The notes: generated by a model not told the origin, from the letters alone. A DNA stretch of 64,000 nucleotides from Pachyseris speciosa (GCA_016490735.1 JAEMWC010000346.1:175001-239000); one strand, 5' to 3'; positions 51,801-53,664 are shown, numbered from the stretch's first letter. Numbers and translations: made by a program.

Positions 51801-52376
51801 TTTTGTTGTTGTTTTTTTGCAGGGAGTTGTGTTTTGCATTTTTCACTGTTTTCTTGATCATGAGGTGAGAGACTTTCCCTGCTAGCAGAGGCCTCTTTTC
51901 CTTGTATTCAACATACGGACGGAGGCCTCTGCTAGCAGGGAATGAGAGTAATTTATCAGCGTTAAAAAGAAATGTATGCGTACTGTAATAATTACGATGT
52001 TGTTACTATGTTCCCCTTCGTGGTTTGCAAGCCTCAACCTATAGCCTTAGTGCCTGACAACTGATATTACAGTATCACCGATACTTTTGGGAGTAAGAAC
52101 ATTATGTTAACACGTACTCTGCGCTTTAAGGTACAAGAGGTCTGCTTAAGGAGGTTACGTTTTAGAGACTTAACGCCTCTCGCAAAGCCAGCATCCAAGC
52201 CTAACACAAAGCCAGCATCCAAGCCTAATACAACATCAGCATCCAAGCCTAATACAACGCCAGCATCCAAGCCTAAAACAACACCAGTCTTGGAAGAAAG
52301 CGCCAGAGTGAACATACAGCGGCTTTCTGGTGAGTTACGAAAACTTTGCCAAGCACGATATCAAAGCCTTAAATGA
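2252..52376 (+). CDS. Adhesion-type (class B) G-protein-coupled receptor, 19 exons, 5' end missing
   Basis: Seen: 19 GT-AG exons join with matching phases into about 740 residues ending in TGA. Exons 1-4 give a Cys-rich module, an LDLa module and a HormR module; exons 4-10 give a GAIN-like, N-glycosylated stalk; exons 11-19 give seven helices and a tail. Class B signatures are present: the helix-3 motif SWMLVEG after a conserved Cys, IGWGIP in helix 4, an ECL2 Cys-Trp pair, [12 protein letters not shown] in helix 6 and NSTQG in helix 7. Known: such receptors sit in the plasma membrane, bind ligands or matrix through the ectodomain and signal through G proteins. Inference: an intact expressed receptor. 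The start codon, signal peptide and promoter were not found, so the first exon probably lies upstream. A GPS cleavage motif was not found; either an exon was missed or the receptor is uncleaved. Two introns (22.3 and 10.8 kb) are loaded with transposons. The ligand is unknown. Confidence 0.88.
2661..2685. repeat. (AAGTG)n microsatellite
   Basis: Five tandem AAGTG units in the intron between GPCR exons 1 and 2. Confidence 0.9.
2907..3041 (+). CDS. GPCR exon 2: LDL-receptor class A module
   Basis: Acceptor tcttag, donor T|gtaagt, phase 1 in and phase 1 out. The peptide contains FLCDSG, then SLSDRCN, then [11 protein letters not shown]. This is the C-terminal half of an LDLa module including the calcium-binding D-x-S-D-E motif. 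LDLa modules fold around calcium and usually mediate ligand or partner binding. Confidence 0.85.
3407..3508 (+). CDS. GPCR exon 3: first half of HormR-type module
   Basis: Acceptor tttcag, donor G|gtgagt. Phases fit exons 2 and 4. The peptide reads W-N-R-T-x-x-G then CSLVNPTW and G, the first half of the hormone-receptor module found in front of GAIN domains in adhesion GPCRs. It has one N-glycosylation site (NRT). Confidence 0.82.
3650..3756 (+). CDS. GPCR exon 4: second half of HormR-type module
   Basis: Acceptor caccag, donor AAG|gtgagt, phase 1 to 0. [12 protein letters not shown] followed by NTSCYC matches the second half of a HormR module (Cys, Trp, then Cys) with a potential glycosylation site at NTS. 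Confidence 0.82.
4247..4435 (+). CDS. GPCR exon 5: GAIN-like helical stalk
   Basis: Acceptor attacag, donor AAC|gtatga, phase 0 to 0, 63 codons. The helical sequence with NVSEELAS and later [14 protein letters not shown] resembles GAIN subdomain A. Two N-glycosylation sites (NIT, NVS) fit an extracellular location. Confidence 0.8.
4436..4821. other. Intron sequence without recognised feature
   Basis: Intron 5 of the GPCR. It is AT-rich with an (AAT)n-like run near 4553. Two overlapping short frames at 4588-4999 have no recognisable domain. Confidence 0.5.
4822..5096 (+). repeat. tRNA-Gly-like SINE with (ATT)n tail
   Basis: A-box TTGGCGCAGTGGTGAGAG and a perfect B-box GGTTCGATTCC (4877-4887), with TCC at the anticodon position. 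A conserved body follows (CTCTGCTCCGAGAGG, CTCCGGTTTTCCCCTCTCC), then an ATT-repeat tail at about 5068-5096. A related copy is at 53526-53822. Confidence 0.85.
5245..5650 (+). pseudogene. Retroelement fragment, RT C-terminal region
   Basis: An open frame reads [42 protein letters not shown] and [19 protein letters not shown]. The pattern is familiar from the region following RT in invertebrate retroelements. It is only the C-terminal part; no RT core is seen, so it is a truncated copy in GPCR intron 5. Confidence 0.65.
5672..6035. repeat. Repeat with internal TTACACG...GCAAC sub-units
   Basis: GTTACACG or a close variant recurs near 5684, 5758, 5907 and 6006, each followed by a stretch of GCAACTTxxTTCGCAACT type. 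This looks like a MITE or satellite-like unit. The apparent 205-codon frame across it is not a gene. Confidence 0.55.
6418..6486 (+). CDS. GPCR exon 6: stalk, 23 codons
   Basis: Acceptor ctttcag, donor TTG|gtaagc, phase 0 to 0. Contains two cysteines (NSCHIFC). A long pyrimidine-rich tract precedes the acceptor. Phase and splice sites fit exons 5 and 7, but there is no independent domain evidence. Confidence 0.7.
6487..6768. other. Intron sequence without recognised feature
   Basis: Start of GPCR intron 6. I see no gene, RNA or clear repeat. Confidence 0.5.
6769..7136. mobile_element. MITE, about 370 bp
   Basis: ACTAATTTTCGC near the left end is mirrored by GCGAAAATTAGTAAAAATAAG at the right end. 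There is no coding content. It lies in GPCR intron 6. Confidence 0.6.
7140..7470. repeat. Palindromic GGTCAAGATGG repeat, copy 1
   Basis: Contains inverted GGTCAAGATGG/CCATCTTGACC motifs and a central palindrome around GACCTCGACTTCGTCTCGGT. A second copy is at 36826-37140 with high similarity. Confidence 0.75.
7469..7906. mobile_element. MITE with TIR ATTTCCTCGAATAAGCGCCC
   Basis: ATTTCCTCGAATAAGCGCCC at 7471-7490 is mirrored exactly at 7885-7904. No coding region. It sits 200 bp upstream of GPCR exon 7. Confidence 0.8.
8123..8235 (+). CDS. GPCR exon 7: stalk, last exon before the 22-kb intron
   Basis: Acceptor ctgtag, strong donor AT|gtgagt, phase 0 in and 2 out. The two trailing bases join the C that opens exon 8 at 30499 to make ATC, and the frame continues without a stop. 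[12 protein letters not shown] reads as a GAIN-like helix. Confidence 0.75.
8259..8404. repeat. Interspersed repeat, left arm of a long-range inverted pair
   Basis: This 146-bp segment, including CCGGTGGCGTTAGGAGCCAT, is present in inverted orientation at 29590-29736. It starts 23 nt after the donor of GPCR exon 7. Confidence 0.8.
8405..8939. other. Intron sequence without recognised feature
   Basis: Includes an 87-codon frame (8364-8624) with no family resemblance. Nothing else seen. Confidence 0.4.
8940..12176 (-). pseudogene. LINE ORF1 (coiled-coil nucleic-acid-binding protein), split by transposon A
   Basis: On the minus strand the N-terminal part begins at 12176 ([12 protein letters not shown]), runs through a charged coiled coil and reaches [11 protein letters not shown], the ORF1p motif that in relatives is preceded by an L-E-Q-Y-S-R-type sequence. 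In another frame, [11 protein letters not shown] continues to LEDIDI at the insertion point. After removing 9279-11552 plus one target copy, the frame continues [15 protein letters not shown] and later [21 protein letters not shown] and [10 protein letters not shown], the ORF1p C-terminal domain. There are internal stops and at least one frameshift, so it is dead. The RT part was not found next to it. Confidence 0.75.
9279..11552 (+). mobile_element. DNA transposon A, 2274 bp, non-autonomous
   Basis: The left end GGGGAGTGCCTAATTTTCGC and right end GCGAAAACTAGATTGTCCC form inverted termini whose next 80-110 bp are arrays of TCGCGGGT-like units. GTCCTCT is duplicated on both sides (9272-9278 and 11553-11559), inside the LINE ORF1. 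No transposase-like frame is present. An inverted related copy (B) occupies 17686-26684. Confidence 0.85.
12177..12430. other. Spacer without recognised feature
   Basis: Lies between the LINE ORF1 start and the left arm of element C. Nothing identified. Confidence 0.4.
13105..13250. repeat. Hairpin MITE, about 146 bp
   Basis: GCGATTTATCAACTTATATG at the left is mirrored by ATATAAGTTGATAAATCGC at the right, with further pairing through GATACGAAATTT. Stem arms of about 65 bp with a short loop lie inside element C. Confidence 0.8.
13820..14711 (-). pseudogene. Possible decayed coding sequence, unidentified
   Basis: Short overlapping minus-strand frames contain two similar segments (KVTGECG... 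and TVTAGECGA...) and a Cys-rich stretch [14 protein letters not shown]. This could be a broken repeat-containing protein or transposase, but I do not recognise it. It may be chance. Confidence 0.25.
14712..16989. other. Interior of element C without recognised feature
   Basis: AT-rich sequence with scattered short frames and no domain motif. No repeat partner was noticed elsewhere in the window. Confidence 0.4.
17760..18945 (-). pseudogene. CR1/jockey-like LINE fragment (RT and 3' end)
   Basis: The minus strand encodes [13 protein letters not shown], the RT motif VSSGVP...[13 protein letters not shown] with a stop between, [24 protein letters not shown] and [19 protein letters not shown]. 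These are RT motifs in order, broken by stops. The AT-rich 3' tail reaches about 17765. 5'-truncated remnant inside element B. Confidence 0.8.
20516..21108. other. Unidentified insert inside element B
   Basis: It begins where B is interrupted. Its left end (ATGGAAAAAAAATGAGGGAC) weakly mirrors the block end at about 26375-26398, so 20516-26397 may itself be one TIR element carrying the LINE. No coding content. Confidence 0.35.
21110..21171. repeat. (GATA)n microsatellite
   Basis: About 15 GATA units, located at the 3' end of the minus-strand LINE, so it is probably that LINE's tail. Confidence 0.9.
22964..24037. mobile_element. MITE-like element with promoter-like sequence and a 38-codon frame, copy 1
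   Basis: The ends CAGCGAGGATT and AATTCTCGCTATA match copy 2 (35133-35808). Shared interior: several CCAATC boxes, then ATG at 23200 opening [20 protein letters not shown] and ending at TAA 23316. The peptide start resembles N-termini of KIAA1958-like/tyrosine-recombinase-type proteins in cnidarians (inference). A 392-bp MITE interrupts it. Confidence 0.65.
23332..23723. mobile_element. Palindromic MITE nested in the previous element
   Basis: GGACCTGTTCACATGGAGGT is mirrored by a near match at the right end (GGGGGACCCC arms included). 392 bp, GC-rich, many GGTGGGG/CCCCACC blocks, absent from copy 2 at 35133-35808, which gives the empty site. Confidence 0.8.
24060..24190. repeat. GTACGGATTTTTATTCACGA-type palindromic repeat, copy 1
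   Basis: Contains GGAAAACTCACTCGTTCGCT and an inverted GTACGGATTTT pair. A copy lies at 36670-36805. Confidence 0.7.
25561..25788 (+). mobile_element. Penelope-like element remnant, 228 bp
   Basis: Flanked by a 13-bp direct duplication TTAATGGAGCACA (25548-25560 and 25789-25801) within the LINE RT sequence. It contains a hammerhead motif with a two-base-pair stem III, the hallmark of Penelope-like terminal repeats. Confidence 0.7.
25662..25706 (+). ncRNA. Hammerhead ribozyme motif (Penelope type)
   Basis: Stem I strands ATCGC (25662-25666) and GCGAT (25702-25706) pair. The core CTGATGA (25667-25673) is followed by stem II GACC...GGTC and by GAAA (25694-25697). ACGT forms a minimal stem III, with UA before the predicted cleavage site. 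All conserved core bases are present. Known: such short-stem-III hammerheads act as dimers in Penelope-like elements. Confidence 0.75.
26036..26397. other. Flank of the LINE inside element B, unidentified
   Basis: A 65-codon frame (26028-26225) has no recognisable motif. It belongs to the block that interrupts B. Confidence 0.35.
26685..27300. other. Intron sequence without recognised feature
   Basis: AT-rich, following the end of element B. Nothing identified. Confidence 0.4.
27301..28140. repeat. Local duplications: two about 230-bp units and a shorter pair
   Basis: AAATGGCGAGTGAACGCCAC (about 27328) and AAATGGCGGGTGAACGCCAC (about 27583) begin units that both run on to AAAACTTTCAGTTT and a GGCGGTCCG...GATCCGG block. 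A second pair shares AAAGCGATTTTGCAATTTGA (about 27840 and 28097). No genes. Confidence 0.7.
28141..28810. other. Intron sequence without recognised feature
   Basis: Contains an A-rich run near 28375 and a short symmetric ATCACTCGGATCACCGAGGA patch near 28510. No gene seen. Confidence 0.4.
28812..29090 (-). repeat. tRNA-derived SINE, minus strand
   Basis: A tRNA-like head (TAGCTCAGTTGGTTAGAGCA, B-box GGTTCAAACCC) at about 28966-29030 is read on the minus strand. The anticodon stem is imperfect, so it is not a functional tRNA. It pairs head to head with the next copy. Confidence 0.8.
29125..29372 (+). repeat. tRNA-derived SINE, plus strand, head to head with the previous copy
   Basis: Same family as 28812-29090. 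The tRNA-like head is at about 29219-29292, then CCTGAATTTTTTCAGGCTTC. Together the two form a palindrome of roughly 560 bp. Confidence 0.8.
29590..29736. repeat. Interspersed repeat, right arm of the long-range inverted pair
   Basis: Reverse complement of 8259-8404 with scattered mismatches. It ends 760 nt before the acceptor of GPCR exon 8. Confidence 0.8.
29737..30261. other. Intron sequence without recognised feature
   Basis: Nothing identified. The 66-codon frame at 30173-30373 overlaps a duplicated intron end and has no family features. Confidence 0.4.
30262..30498 (+). repeat. Duplicated intron 3' end with two acceptor-like sites
   Basis: CACTAAAAAACACGATTTTA...CCTTGATTTTTTAG (to 30313) and CACTATAAAACACAATTTTA...TTTCTTGATTTCTTAG (to 30498) are diverged copies. 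Only the second joins the exon 8 frame. Confidence 0.65.
30499..30715 (+). CDS. GPCR exon 8: GAIN-B-like stalk rich in glycosylation sites
   Basis: Acceptor ttcttag, donor GCG|gtaagg, phase 2 to 0, 217 nt. The peptide alternates short hydrophobic strands ([27 protein letters not shown]) with N-glycosylation sites NAT, NVT and NET. This is compatible with the beta-rich part of a GAIN domain, but no GPS Cys/Trp pattern is seen. Confidence 0.72.
30777..31710. mobile_element. MITE, 934 bp, TIR GGTGGCTCGAAATAG
   Basis: GGTGGCTCGAAATAG at the left end is exactly mirrored at 31696-31710. TTTAA is repeated on both sides (30772-30776 and 31711-31715). Non-coding. It begins 61 bp after the donor of GPCR exon 8. 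Confidence 0.85.
31716..32145. other. Intron sequence without recognised feature
   Basis: AT-rich with a 76-codon frame (31969-32199) that covers candidate exon 9 in another context. No motif. Confidence 0.4.
32146..32178 (+). CDS. GPCR exon 9, candidate 11-codon microexon
   Basis: A polypyrimidine tract and ctaaag acceptor, donor ATG|gtgagt, phase 0 to 0. The short peptide ends LQKIQM. Removing it would also keep frame, so RNA evidence is decisive. Confidence 0.45.
32622..32684 (+). CDS. GPCR exon 10, candidate 21-codon exon
   Basis: Acceptor ccttag, donor AAG|gtaatc, phase 0 to 0. The peptide is a Thr/Ser-rich start followed by a basic run (QKQKRKNLK). It fits the frame between exon 8 and the helix-1 exon, but it is short and lacks domain features. 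Confidence 0.4.
32879..33475. mobile_element. MITE family F, copy 1
   Basis: ATTCTTGGTTTTCA is mirrored by TGAAAACCAAGAAT. The interior shares long stretches with copy 2 at 52600-53206, such as GTCAAGAAATTG and AATAAATAAACAACA. Non-coding. Confidence 0.8.
33706..33905. repeat. Compound tetranucleotide array (CATC, TATC, TGTC)
   Basis: Consecutive CATC, TATC, TGTC, TATC and CATT/CGTT runs. The apparent long frames here are translations of the repeat. Confidence 0.95.
34000..34290 (+). pseudogene. LINE 3'-end fragment with (TTG)n tail
   Basis: [20 protein letters not shown] and a FELRNKL ending resemble the C-terminus of the element at 35902-36390. It is followed by TGGTCATGCAAATAAAAC and a GTTGTTGTTG tail. 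Confidence 0.65.
34439..34569 (+). CDS. GPCR exon 11: juxtamembrane segment and helix 1
   Basis: Acceptor gttttag, donor AG|gtaaac, phase 0 to 2. After a charged juxtamembrane stretch comes a hydrophobic run ([19 protein letters not shown]), the first membrane helix. No canonical HL-T cleavage site precedes it. Confidence 0.88.
34570..35124. other. Intron sequence without recognised feature
   Basis: Start of the intron between GPCR exons 11 and 12. No motif recognised. Confidence 0.4.
35133..35808. mobile_element. MITE-like element with promoter-like sequence, copy 2
   Basis: 676 bp, ends AGCGAGAATT and AATTCTCGCT inside a TATA-rich flank. It shares the CCAATC boxes and ATG GCT TCG GCT TCC CGT (35356) with copy 1, but here the frame is broken soon after the start. 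Confidence 0.75.
35820..36545 (-). pseudogene. LINE 3' part: zinc-knuckle C-terminal domain and tail
   Basis: A 162-codon minus-strand frame encodes [20 protein letters not shown] plus Cys, a C-x2-C-x-H-x-C-like knuckle after a [20 protein letters not shown] segment, typical of the C-terminus of some LINE polyproteins. The tail ends CATGCAAATAAGGC plus a TTG repeat. The frame continues upstream to about 36540 with stops. 5'-truncated. Confidence 0.7.
36640..36673. repeat. (TTTA)n microsatellite
   Basis: About eight TTTA units between a LINE remnant and a palindromic repeat. Confidence 0.9.
36670..37145. repeat. Two palindromic repeats (second copies)
   Basis: 36670-36805 matches 24060-24190, and 36826-37140 matches 7140-7470 (GGTCAAGATGG family). 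No genes. Confidence 0.75.
37397..37511 (+). CDS. GPCR exon 12: intracellular loop 1 and helix 2
   Basis: Acceptor tccacag, donor ACG|gtaagc. AG plus G makes Arg across the junction. The ICL1 pattern with [19 protein letters not shown] is typical of class B receptors, followed by the start of extracellular loop 1. Confidence 0.88.
37680..38386 (+). repeat. Two complete tRNA-derived SINE units and a broken third
   Basis: tRNA-like heads at about 37793-37863 and 38103-38173 share TAGCTCAGTTGGTAGAGC and GGTTCAAACCC (A- and B-box), then CCTGAATTTTCTTTTTCAGG. A third, degenerate head starts near 38355 and is interrupted at 38386. The units are arranged head to tail with about 300-bp spacing. The anticodon arm has a mismatch and a C before the anticodon, so these are not functional tRNA genes. 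Confidence 0.8.
38473..38581 (+). repeat. 5' LTR, 109 bp
   Basis: Starts TGTAGTATCC and ends TTTGTACA, with TG...CA ends. Contains AATAAA at 38532-38537, a possible polyadenylation signal. Base-for-base identical to the copy at 43233-43341. It is very short for a gypsy LTR. Confidence 0.95.
38583..38598 (+). promoter_or_regulatory. Primer-binding site resembling the tRNA-Ser(GCT) 3' end
   Basis: TGGCGACGAGGAT starts two bases after the LTR and is the complement of a tRNA 3' end reading ATCCTCGTCGCCA, which I recall for animal tRNA-Ser(GCT). The first 13 bases fit. Confidence 0.7.
38756..43126 (+). CDS. Gag-Pol polyprotein, 1456 aa, single frame
   Basis: Gag occupies about residues 1-330 and ends in zinc-knuckle-like Cys/His clusters (CGYCGKTG..., [14 protein letters not shown], about 253-290). 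The protease motif DSGAS is at about 363. RT has KLDLRQGYH (about 615) and a DD box written QRDDILLGG (about 679), where most relatives have an aromatic or aliphatic residue in place of Q. RNase H has TEAS (about 826) and TAHKPL (about 895) in place of the usual TDAS and TDHKPL. Integrase has an HHCC zinc site (about 1041-1080) and D, D, E at about 1108, 1162 and 1197 ([20 protein letters not shown]). Gag and Pol are fused without a frameshift. The ATG at 38756 follows a 174-nt leader and is the first in frame. No envelope gene is present. Confidence 0.93.
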   Translation: MPPPDEANQGGGEGNANNPTQIRVFNVGKSLKIEPFKIPENPLEIGRAWQEWLEDFEDETSYFEIVEITDRVSALKIYGGKEIKKLARNLPDTAPVVGDDEYKRLKRKLDNYFLPKKNKHHGRYTFSKQRPAEGESIVTYAARLREKSKDCEFGEQTDDRILEHLIQTVKDNDLVKRSIQKKWNLDRFLEEASQRQDINQQVKDMKEDFKISKVERRPRDFQKNGKWDGKRKPKKPPPLPRKPRDKKEERGKGCGYCGKTGAHPPGRNCPAYGKQCLKCGKYNHFASCCRVSTQIQEESKETRRGRIKKTTEAEESSSESDDDYIYLQETAQHLHRVKKIRSGPNQDTVLIRIGDIDAFVEPDSGASANVMDEYQFNALKHRSKEIKELEPSRDTLKTLQSDLIVKGEFTATLRNQNRGAQSKFLVIEGKMDSPPLLSKGTLLELGMLKIDPEGKLKEANELRVKTAKTSDDSIEALVSEYSDVFQGIGCFREKSTGKKIEVKLEMEPDAVPVAQKPRPVPYHLQKPLRDWLDQGVKEEIFEKVPDGEAITWCSPLVVQPKPKFTDVKNEELASHMIRASIDMRIPNQSMRRSRCVQSPRVEDFIYRLHDCKIFTKLDLRQGYHQLALDPSTRQVATFSTPWGNYRPQRLVFGAKSSQDVFDEAMFRIFGDIPHCLNQRDDILLGGRDQTEHNEVLETVLKRARDRGITFNREKCQFGKEEIEFFGHVFTKDGLRPSPDKVRAIKESGVPESKEAVRSFLGMAGYLDNFIKNYAAIAAPLYQLTRKETKFHWGKQEEGAFRKIQEEISSDKTMAFFDPSKPIILRTEASFNEGLSAALLQKTDRGIQPVHFISRTMTETEKRYSQTEKDALAIKWAKERLRIYLLGAPRFRIVTAHKPLVPLFNKVKAKVPPRIEKWIMEMQDVDYELVYEPGKDEADPLDFLSRHPLPETGDDRTEKIIRWNMNAEHAVVITRIREETQKDEVMQRLAKRITKGDWEKHKRDKDLEPFQHVRQELSIAGGLIFRENRIVLPQALQKKVVKIDHSLGHLGKTKTKQMLRDKYWFPLMNQLIDTAIDQCYECQVATKGNREEPIKVTSIPNRPWDVVSIDHSGPYPDGHYNLVLIDKRTRYPVVETVSSTDFQTNKERLKHIFATYGTPRRIESDNGPPFNSKEFNEFAEQEGFQHHRVTPLHPRANGEVERFMQTLNKTEQIASLQGKNRLERRNAVQDMLTAYRSTPHPATGVAPYEALKGTSARTKLDYIEPEPQRNEEDDVIDRRDAEYKQKMKHQREGRKTRENNLLLGDYVLVKQPKKNKWSTPFEPVFYVVCSIRGSQITARRVTDGRTVCRDASQFKLANAVINTTDEPERSEEAKAPQTVPDPKILEKVTLPNIPPDPPDATAISEKPQESPSAEIIPEQETGPDQGTEQDQQENKPAMTRPRRERRQPSHLKDYVLT
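43219..43232 (+). promoter_or_regulatory. Polypurine tract
   Basis: AAGTTGGGGAGGGA lies directly before the 3' LTR, the expected site for plus-strand priming. Confidence 0.8.
43233..43341 (+). repeat. 3' LTR, 109 bp
   Basis: Identical to the 5' LTR and followed by the AGTAT target duplicate. Confidence 0.95.
43732..44278. other. Intron sequence without recognised feature
   Basis: Follows the element that hosts the LTR retrotransposon. Nothing identified. Confidence 0.4.
44287..46058. mobile_element. TIR element, 1772 bp, with 8-bp target duplication
   Basis: GGGCATTACTAAACCACGAA is mirrored at the right end. ATTGTAAG occurs on both sides (44279-44286 and 46059-46066). Inverted arms are long (about 560 and 480 bp) and carry CGAAACAGC sub-repeats and GACCCGGACTGCGG sub-repeats. 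Non-coding. Confidence 0.88.
46067..47358. other. Intron sequence; (GTGA)n run at 47025-47058
   Basis: No gene recognised. The 83-codon frame at 46663-46914 has no domain features. Confidence 0.45.
47359..47426 (+). repeat. tRNA-derived SINE fragment
   Basis: GGTAGAGCACTGCACCGATA and GGTTCAACTCCCCG match the heads at 37.8 and 38.1 kb; only the 3' part of the head remains. Confidence 0.7.
47626..47915. repeat. Dispersed repeat, related to 63548-63850
   Basis: Both copies share GAGCCACCCA, a near-identical TAxATATTGCAxCGAT block and AGATAGACAAC/AGAGAGACAAC at equal spacing. The 79-codon frame in this copy is not conserved in the other. Confidence 0.6.
48322..48472 (+). CDS. GPCR exon 13: helix 3, intracellular loop 2 and start of helix 4
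   Basis: Acceptor tttatag, donor G|gtaagt, phase 0 to 1. It contains the conserved helix-3 Cys, [19 protein letters not shown] and LYIKLVRVF, then [10 protein letters not shown]. This is the clearest class B signature in the window. Confidence 0.93.
48770..48872 (+). CDS. GPCR exon 14: helix 4 end and extracellular loop 2
   Basis: Acceptor ctttcag, donor AG|gtatga, phase 1 to 2. Continues [15 protein letters not shown], then TCGERTR, giving the ECL2 cysteine. Confidence 0.9.
48855..49370 (+). repeat. Diverged tandem copies of the exon 14 donor region
   Basis: GAACGAACTAGGTATG at the true donor (48861-48876) recurs as GAACGAACTAAGTATT (about 49158), GAAAGAACTAGGTATA (about 49220) and GGACGAACTAGGTATG (about 49303), each followed by a TTGGTCC-like motif. 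Confidence 0.7.
48945..49135. repeat. Inverted-repeat insertion in GPCR intron 14
   Basis: GACTCTGGGATAACGGAATT is mirrored by AATTCCATTATCCCAGAGTC. Arms of about 40 bp around a roughly 85-bp centre; probable MITE. Confidence 0.7.
49737..49794 (+). CDS. GPCR exon 15: ECL2 Cys-Trp and start of helix 5 (58 nt)
   Basis: Acceptor tatcag, donor GTG|gtaaga. Its first base completes AG|A (Arg), then [19 protein letters not shown]. The length (3n+1) restores phase 0 for exon 16, and the CW...GP pattern is the expected class B loop-2 and helix-5 sequence. Confidence 0.85.
50185..50391. mobile_element. Palindromic MITE, 207 bp
   Basis: GAGATGACCTTAGCGGGTAG at the left is mirrored by CTACCCGCTAAGGTCATCTC at the right, inside GGTCGTATTTATA/TATAAATACGGCC ends. 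It lies between GPCR exons 15 and 16. Confidence 0.85.
50667..50755 (+). CDS. GPCR exon 16: rest of helix 5 and intracellular loop 3
   Basis: Acceptor tttgcag, donor AA|gtaagg, phase 0 to 2. [17 protein letters not shown] carries the conserved helix-5 Asn. Confidence 0.9.
51220..51340 (+). CDS. GPCR exon 17: helices 6 and 7
   Basis: Acceptor ttcacag, donor CAG|gtaaaa. AA plus G makes Lys, then [25 protein letters not shown] and [11 protein letters not shown], the class B helix-6 and helix-7 signatures. Confidence 0.93.
51823..51864 (+). CDS. GPCR exon 18: end of helix 7 (14 codons)
   Basis: Acceptor tttgcag, donor GAG|gtgaga, phase 0 to 0. [14 protein letters not shown] completes the QG-V-x-F motif at the end of helix 7. 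Confidence 0.88.
51875..51944. repeat. Hairpin MITE next to GPCR exon 18
   Basis: TTCCCTGCTAGCAGAGGCCT is mirrored by AGGCCTCTGCTAGCAGGGAA around a roughly 30-nt loop. It starts about 10 nt after the exon 18 donor. Confidence 0.85.
52131..52376 (+). CDS. GPCR exon 19: cytoplasmic tail and stop
   Basis: Acceptor gctttaag. [11 protein letters not shown] after exon 18 recreates the class B E-V-(Q/R) helix-8 pattern. The tail then has four copies of an 8-residue unit of the type KPASKPNT and ends at TGA 52374-52376. Compared with many adhesion GPCRs the tail is short. No convincing poly(A) signal is seen before the repeat at 52600. Confidence 0.82.
   Translation, partial: VQEVCLRRLRFRDLTPLAKPASKPNTKPASKPNTTSASKPNTTPASKPKTTPVLEESARVNIQRLSGELRKLCQARYQSLK
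52185..52280 (+). repeat. Coding minisatellite, 4 x 24 bp, in the GPCR tail
   Basis: Four tandem 24-bp units (type AAGCCAGCATCCAAGCCTAA plus four bases) encode the Lys/Pro/Ser/Thr-rich tail repeat. The units differ at few sites, so copy number could vary between alleles without a frameshift. Confidence 0.85.
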
Positions 52377-52599
52377 TTAGTTTCCTCAGTTAGTTTGGAT
52401 CCTATGATGACGATGGCGATGATGATGAAAAGATCTCGCGCAGCCTTTCATTGTATCTTTATTATTTGTCTGTGTATGAGGGAAGTGCATGATCAGGCAT
52501 CGTTTTATTGTCGTACTTTTTTTCTACAGTGGATAAAAGTATGTCAAGAGACGTCACAGCTACCAAGGAAATACAGCAAGAAGAAACTTCCATTTAGTG

Positions 52600-53206
52600 T
52601 ATAGAGCGTTTTCAGTCACGCAATTAAAAAAGATAAAATCAGCAACCATTGAGTAGCTAAAGTCAAGAAATTGTGACATTATAGAAGAGTAATAAATAAA
52701 CAACACGCCAAAGTCTCAGGGCCGTGCGATGTCCCGTACTCGAGTTATTCGGCAAAATGTACTACTCAAAATTATAGTGTTCTGTATGGAAACGCCATCT
52801 TGGAGTCCCTCTGAGGGACACCAAGATGGCGGCCAGAAACGAGTTAAAACATATGTTTGTTACTTTAGCTATCTCAAAGGCTTTGTTTTCTCTTTTGAAC
52901 TTTCAAACATTCACGTAGACGCTTCCCTTTCCATGTTGGCTTTTCAAACCTCAAAAAACACACGGTGAATCAATCAACGTTTTCATGTAAGTGACATGCT
53001 TGTGAGCAGACATCTTTATGTCACGCACTCTGAAAAACTCTAAAATTCAAACGGCTCTATTTTCAAAATAAAACAAGCTACCGAGCTGAAAACATGCAGG
53101 CAGATACATTTCTAAAATGCCTTTTACGTGATGAAGATAAAAATGCAAAAGTCTGTTTACTTTTGAATTTTGGTTTTTTTATGACGCCATGTGAAAACTC
53201 TCTATA
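52600..53206. mobile_element. MITE family F, copy 2
   Basis: TATAGAGCGTTTTCA is mirrored by TGAAAACTCTCTATA. Same interior and orientation as copy 1 at 32879-33475. It lies 224 bp after the GPCR stop and contains AATAAATAAA near 52691. Confidence 0.8.
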
Positions 53207-53368
53207 CCAGTTTAAGTTTAGTTTTAGTTTGATTACGTGACCAGTCACGCGAACAAAATATGAAAATTAGTGAATTGCTAGCGGTTTTTATTATTATAGA
53301 TAAGTAAATTAGCGTTAGCAATGGATATTCAGTCCATCTAACTTCATACGCTTGGAATTTTTGTTCTC

Positions 53369-53379
<11 letters not shown>

Positions 53380-53411
<32 letters not shown>
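53380..53411. repeat. (AAT)n microsatellite
   Basis: About ten AAT units. Confidence 0.9.
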
Positions 53412-53412
<1 letters not shown>

Positions 53413-53525
53413 TTCATCCATCCATCTCTGTCCAATGGCGCTTTACAACAAACAATTACTAGTTTACATACTTAGATAATCACATCAAATCAAATGTTGG
53501 TTTTTGGGGAGAGGGGAAAACCAGA

Positions 53526-53620
53526 AGGGATGGCGCAGTGGTGAGGGCAGTGGTGAGAGCACTCGCCTTCCACCAATGTGGCCCAGGTTCGATTCCCGGA
53601 CTCGACGTCATACGTGGGTT

Positions 53621-53664
<44 letters not shown>

